DNA of 64,000 nucleotides from an uncultured bacterium (GTDB taxonomy: Bacteria; Bacteroidota; Bacteroidia; Bacteroidales; Bacteroidaceae): NCBI GenBank assembly GCA_905215555.1, contig CAJMQU010000001.1, positions 124,001 through 188,000 of the forward strand, given 5' to 3'. This document shows, piece after piece, positions 62,592 to 64,000 of the stretch (within the stretch, counting starts at the first letter, position 1; the number at the start of each line of letters is the position of its first letter). The notes beneath the pieces were generated by a model. That model saw nothing but the letters and a program-made list of their open reading frames with translations, made no database searches and was not told the DNA's origin. A program made the position numbers and the translations under genes.

Positions 62592-64000
62592 TTAGAATGA
62601 AGTAGTTAATGTTAGATTAGCCCCTGTGTAAGCGGGAGTATAGCGGCATACACCTCCCGAACAAATAAATCCGGCACGATTGCGGCCATAGCTTAACTGC
62701 AGGCGTGTGTTTTTGCGGGTATAGCTCACTGAGCCATTGTAATAGTGCACTTCCGTAGTACCCATATTATACATATCGCTCAACGAGAAACTCCAGCGAG
62801 GTGCCAGGTTGAATTCAATCAAACCCGCAATCCAATCCTTCTCATAATCCTGTGAATAGAGGTACTGCACTTCGGTACGTATCGACTTTTTCTTGTCCAG
62901 TTTATACTGTCCGTCCAATACAAATATATTCGACACATAAGTCTTGTCGTCCATACCGTGAGTAGGGCTCCATTCCTGCACCGATACCAGGAAAGTCGTT
63001 TTCAGTTGCTTGTTCCACTGGCGTTCCACATCCGCATTGATATCCCGCCACAACAGACGCGATTTTACCGTGGTCGCTTTATCCGAATAGAACATAGACC
63101 CGTTGGCATGGAAGTTCCAATATTTGCTGCGGTCGTTCTTGTTACGCAGAGAGTAGTACACATCCACTTGTCCGCCTTTCTCTCCTTCGCCGTTGCTTTG
63201 GTAAGGATTCAGATTGGCAAGCATATAAGTATACTGGCGCGTTAAAGCCGGCAGATAGTTGAGGATATTCCCCACCCCGTTTCCTGTGAGCGAGAGTTTC
63301 GTACTCATATACTTCAGTTCACGGTAAGTGCCCAAAATAGAGAATCCCTTATTACTGTAGCCCAATTCGGCCAATAAGCCATGCCCTTTGGCAGTAGTCC
63401 CCATCAAGACAGGCGATACATCTTTACCTTTTCCTACATACTCCACACGGCCATTCAGACCATTCCAGTCAAAGTTGGCACGTGCCGAATACATGTCTAC
63501 ATTAGGCTTCGCTATACTCGCTATATCCTCAGCCACCTCTTCATTACGGTTCACGTAGCTTCCTTCCACATTCAGCAGAATTCCCTGCCAATTGGCAATG
63601 CTGGCGAGAGAAATGCTGAGGTCAGCCCCCCGCACCCACGAGTCAGCATAGTCGGTATACAGGCGCGGACGCCCATACAATCCTTTCACCGTGATATAAT
63701 CCTGATAAGAATACGACCCGAAAAGTCCTTCAACTGAATTGTTAATGCCCAGCGTACGGTCCTCAAAGCTACGGAATATCATTCCCGAACCAAACTGTTC
63801 GAAGATATCTCCCGCACGGAAACCGAAGTTTTCATCCTGCCAACTGATGTATTTCACACCCAGAAGTGCTTTCTTGTCACCGTATACTCCAATATCATAT
63901 CCTTGCAGAGCAGGCAGATAGCCTTCCAACTGAATCCCAGCACTGAATTTTCCCTGTGTATAATCAAGTTTCAGGTAGTTATTGCTTCCGAAGTGGTCGT
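62592..64000 (-). CDS. C-terminal part of an outer-membrane protein (DUF6029-like)
   Basis: The frame is open to the window edge: the codons before the TTG at 63929 are all sense, so the start is outside. At least 469 residues are visible. The sequence is a series of beta strands with alternating polar and aromatic residues (FGFRAGDIFEQFGSGMIFRSFEDR, SYQDYITVKGLYGRPRLYTDY, VHYYNGSVSYTRKNTRLQLSYGRNRAGF) and ends TLTTSF with a terminal Phe, as in outer-membrane barrels. It resembles the DUF6029 group. It is the first visible gene of the operon with the Omp28-like protein and metalloproteinase. The function is not known. Confidence 0.72.
   Translation of the reverse strand, partial: DHFGSNNYLKLDYTQGKFSAGIQLEGYLPALQGYDIGVYGDKKALLGVKYISWQDENFGFRAGDIFEQFGSGMIFRSFEDRTLGINNSVEGLFGSYSYQDYITVKGLYGRPRLYTDYADSWVRGADLSISLASIANWQGILLNVEGSYVNRNEEVAEDIASIAKPNVDMYSARANFDWNGLNGRVEYVGKGKDVSPVLMGTTAKGHGLLAELGYSNKGFSILGTYRELKYMSTKLSLTGNGVGNILNYLPALTRQYTYMLANLNPYQSNGEGEKGGQVDVYYSLRNKNDRSKYWNFHANGSMFYSDKATTVKSRLLWRDINADVERQWNKQLKTTFLVSVQEWSPTHGMDDKTYVSNIFVLDGQYKLDKKKSIRTEVQYLYSQDYEKDWIAGLIEFNLAPRWSFSLSDMYNMGTTEVHYYNGSVSYTRKNTRLQLSYGRNRAGFICSGGVCRYTPAYTGANLTLTTSF

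Overview
The window looks like a chromosome segment of a gut Bacteroides species. It has SusC/SusD pairs, lipoproteins with the S(S/A)C-type lipobox, -7 elements of the TAnnTTTG type with an upstream TTTG, and moderate GC. The species cannot be resolved from the sequence alone.

Layout. 1-1790: the tail of an unidentified gene and a divergent secreted TIM-barrel glycosidase-like protein. 1965-24347: a long co-oriented run that reads as a peptidoglycan salvage cluster. It holds two DUF1343/GH171 (NamZ-type) exo-muramidases, a sodium-solute symporter, a multidomain muramoyl-alanine amidase, a metallophosphatase/PQQ-propeller protein, a GT2 / HIT-like nucleotidyltransferase (DUF4922) / SpoIID trio, an AmpG-like permease, a fused FAD/4Fe-4S D-lactate dehydrogenase-like enzyme, a MurT-type DUF5009 transporter, MurK, MurQ, and a beta-lactamase-fold/SGNH fusion. 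The logic is self-consistent: outside enzymes free MurNAc, MurT and AmpG import the sugar and muropeptides, MurK phosphorylates MurNAc, MurQ releases D-lactate, and the dehydrogenase can burn that lactate.

24452-33314: housekeeping (an FKBP lipoprotein, glycyl-tRNA synthetase, the ParC-type topoisomerase subunit, a DUF3316-like protein, an S41 protease lipoprotein, tRNA-Leu(UAG)). Between them lie a decayed AAA ATPase and an exactly phased 22-bp repeat array. 33315-54624: a polysaccharide utilization locus with two tandem modules, SusC-SusD-GH3-GH144 and SusC-SusD-GH3-EEP phosphodiesterase-GH144. It is followed by a membrane-spanning propeller/LuxR-HTH regulator. The GH3 + GH144 pairing points to beta-1,2-glucan, and the EEP enzyme suggests decorated bacterial periplasmic glucans. 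55025-59847: a 51-aa lipoprotein, an MG2/TonB-plug protein without a barrel, and an F5/8 C-domain protein with a Por-like C-terminal domain. 60107-64000, minus strand: a metzincin lipoprotein, an Omp28-like thioredoxin-fold lipoprotein and a truncated outer-membrane protein.

Across the salvage cluster, short palindromic and 7-bp tandem repeats of intergenic type sit in frame inside at least seven genes (a GH3 paralogue has another), encoding linker-like peptides. This is the most unusual structural feature of the window. Read together, the two large loci suggest a strain equipped to scavenge other bacteria's envelope polymers (peptidoglycan and periplasmic glucans).
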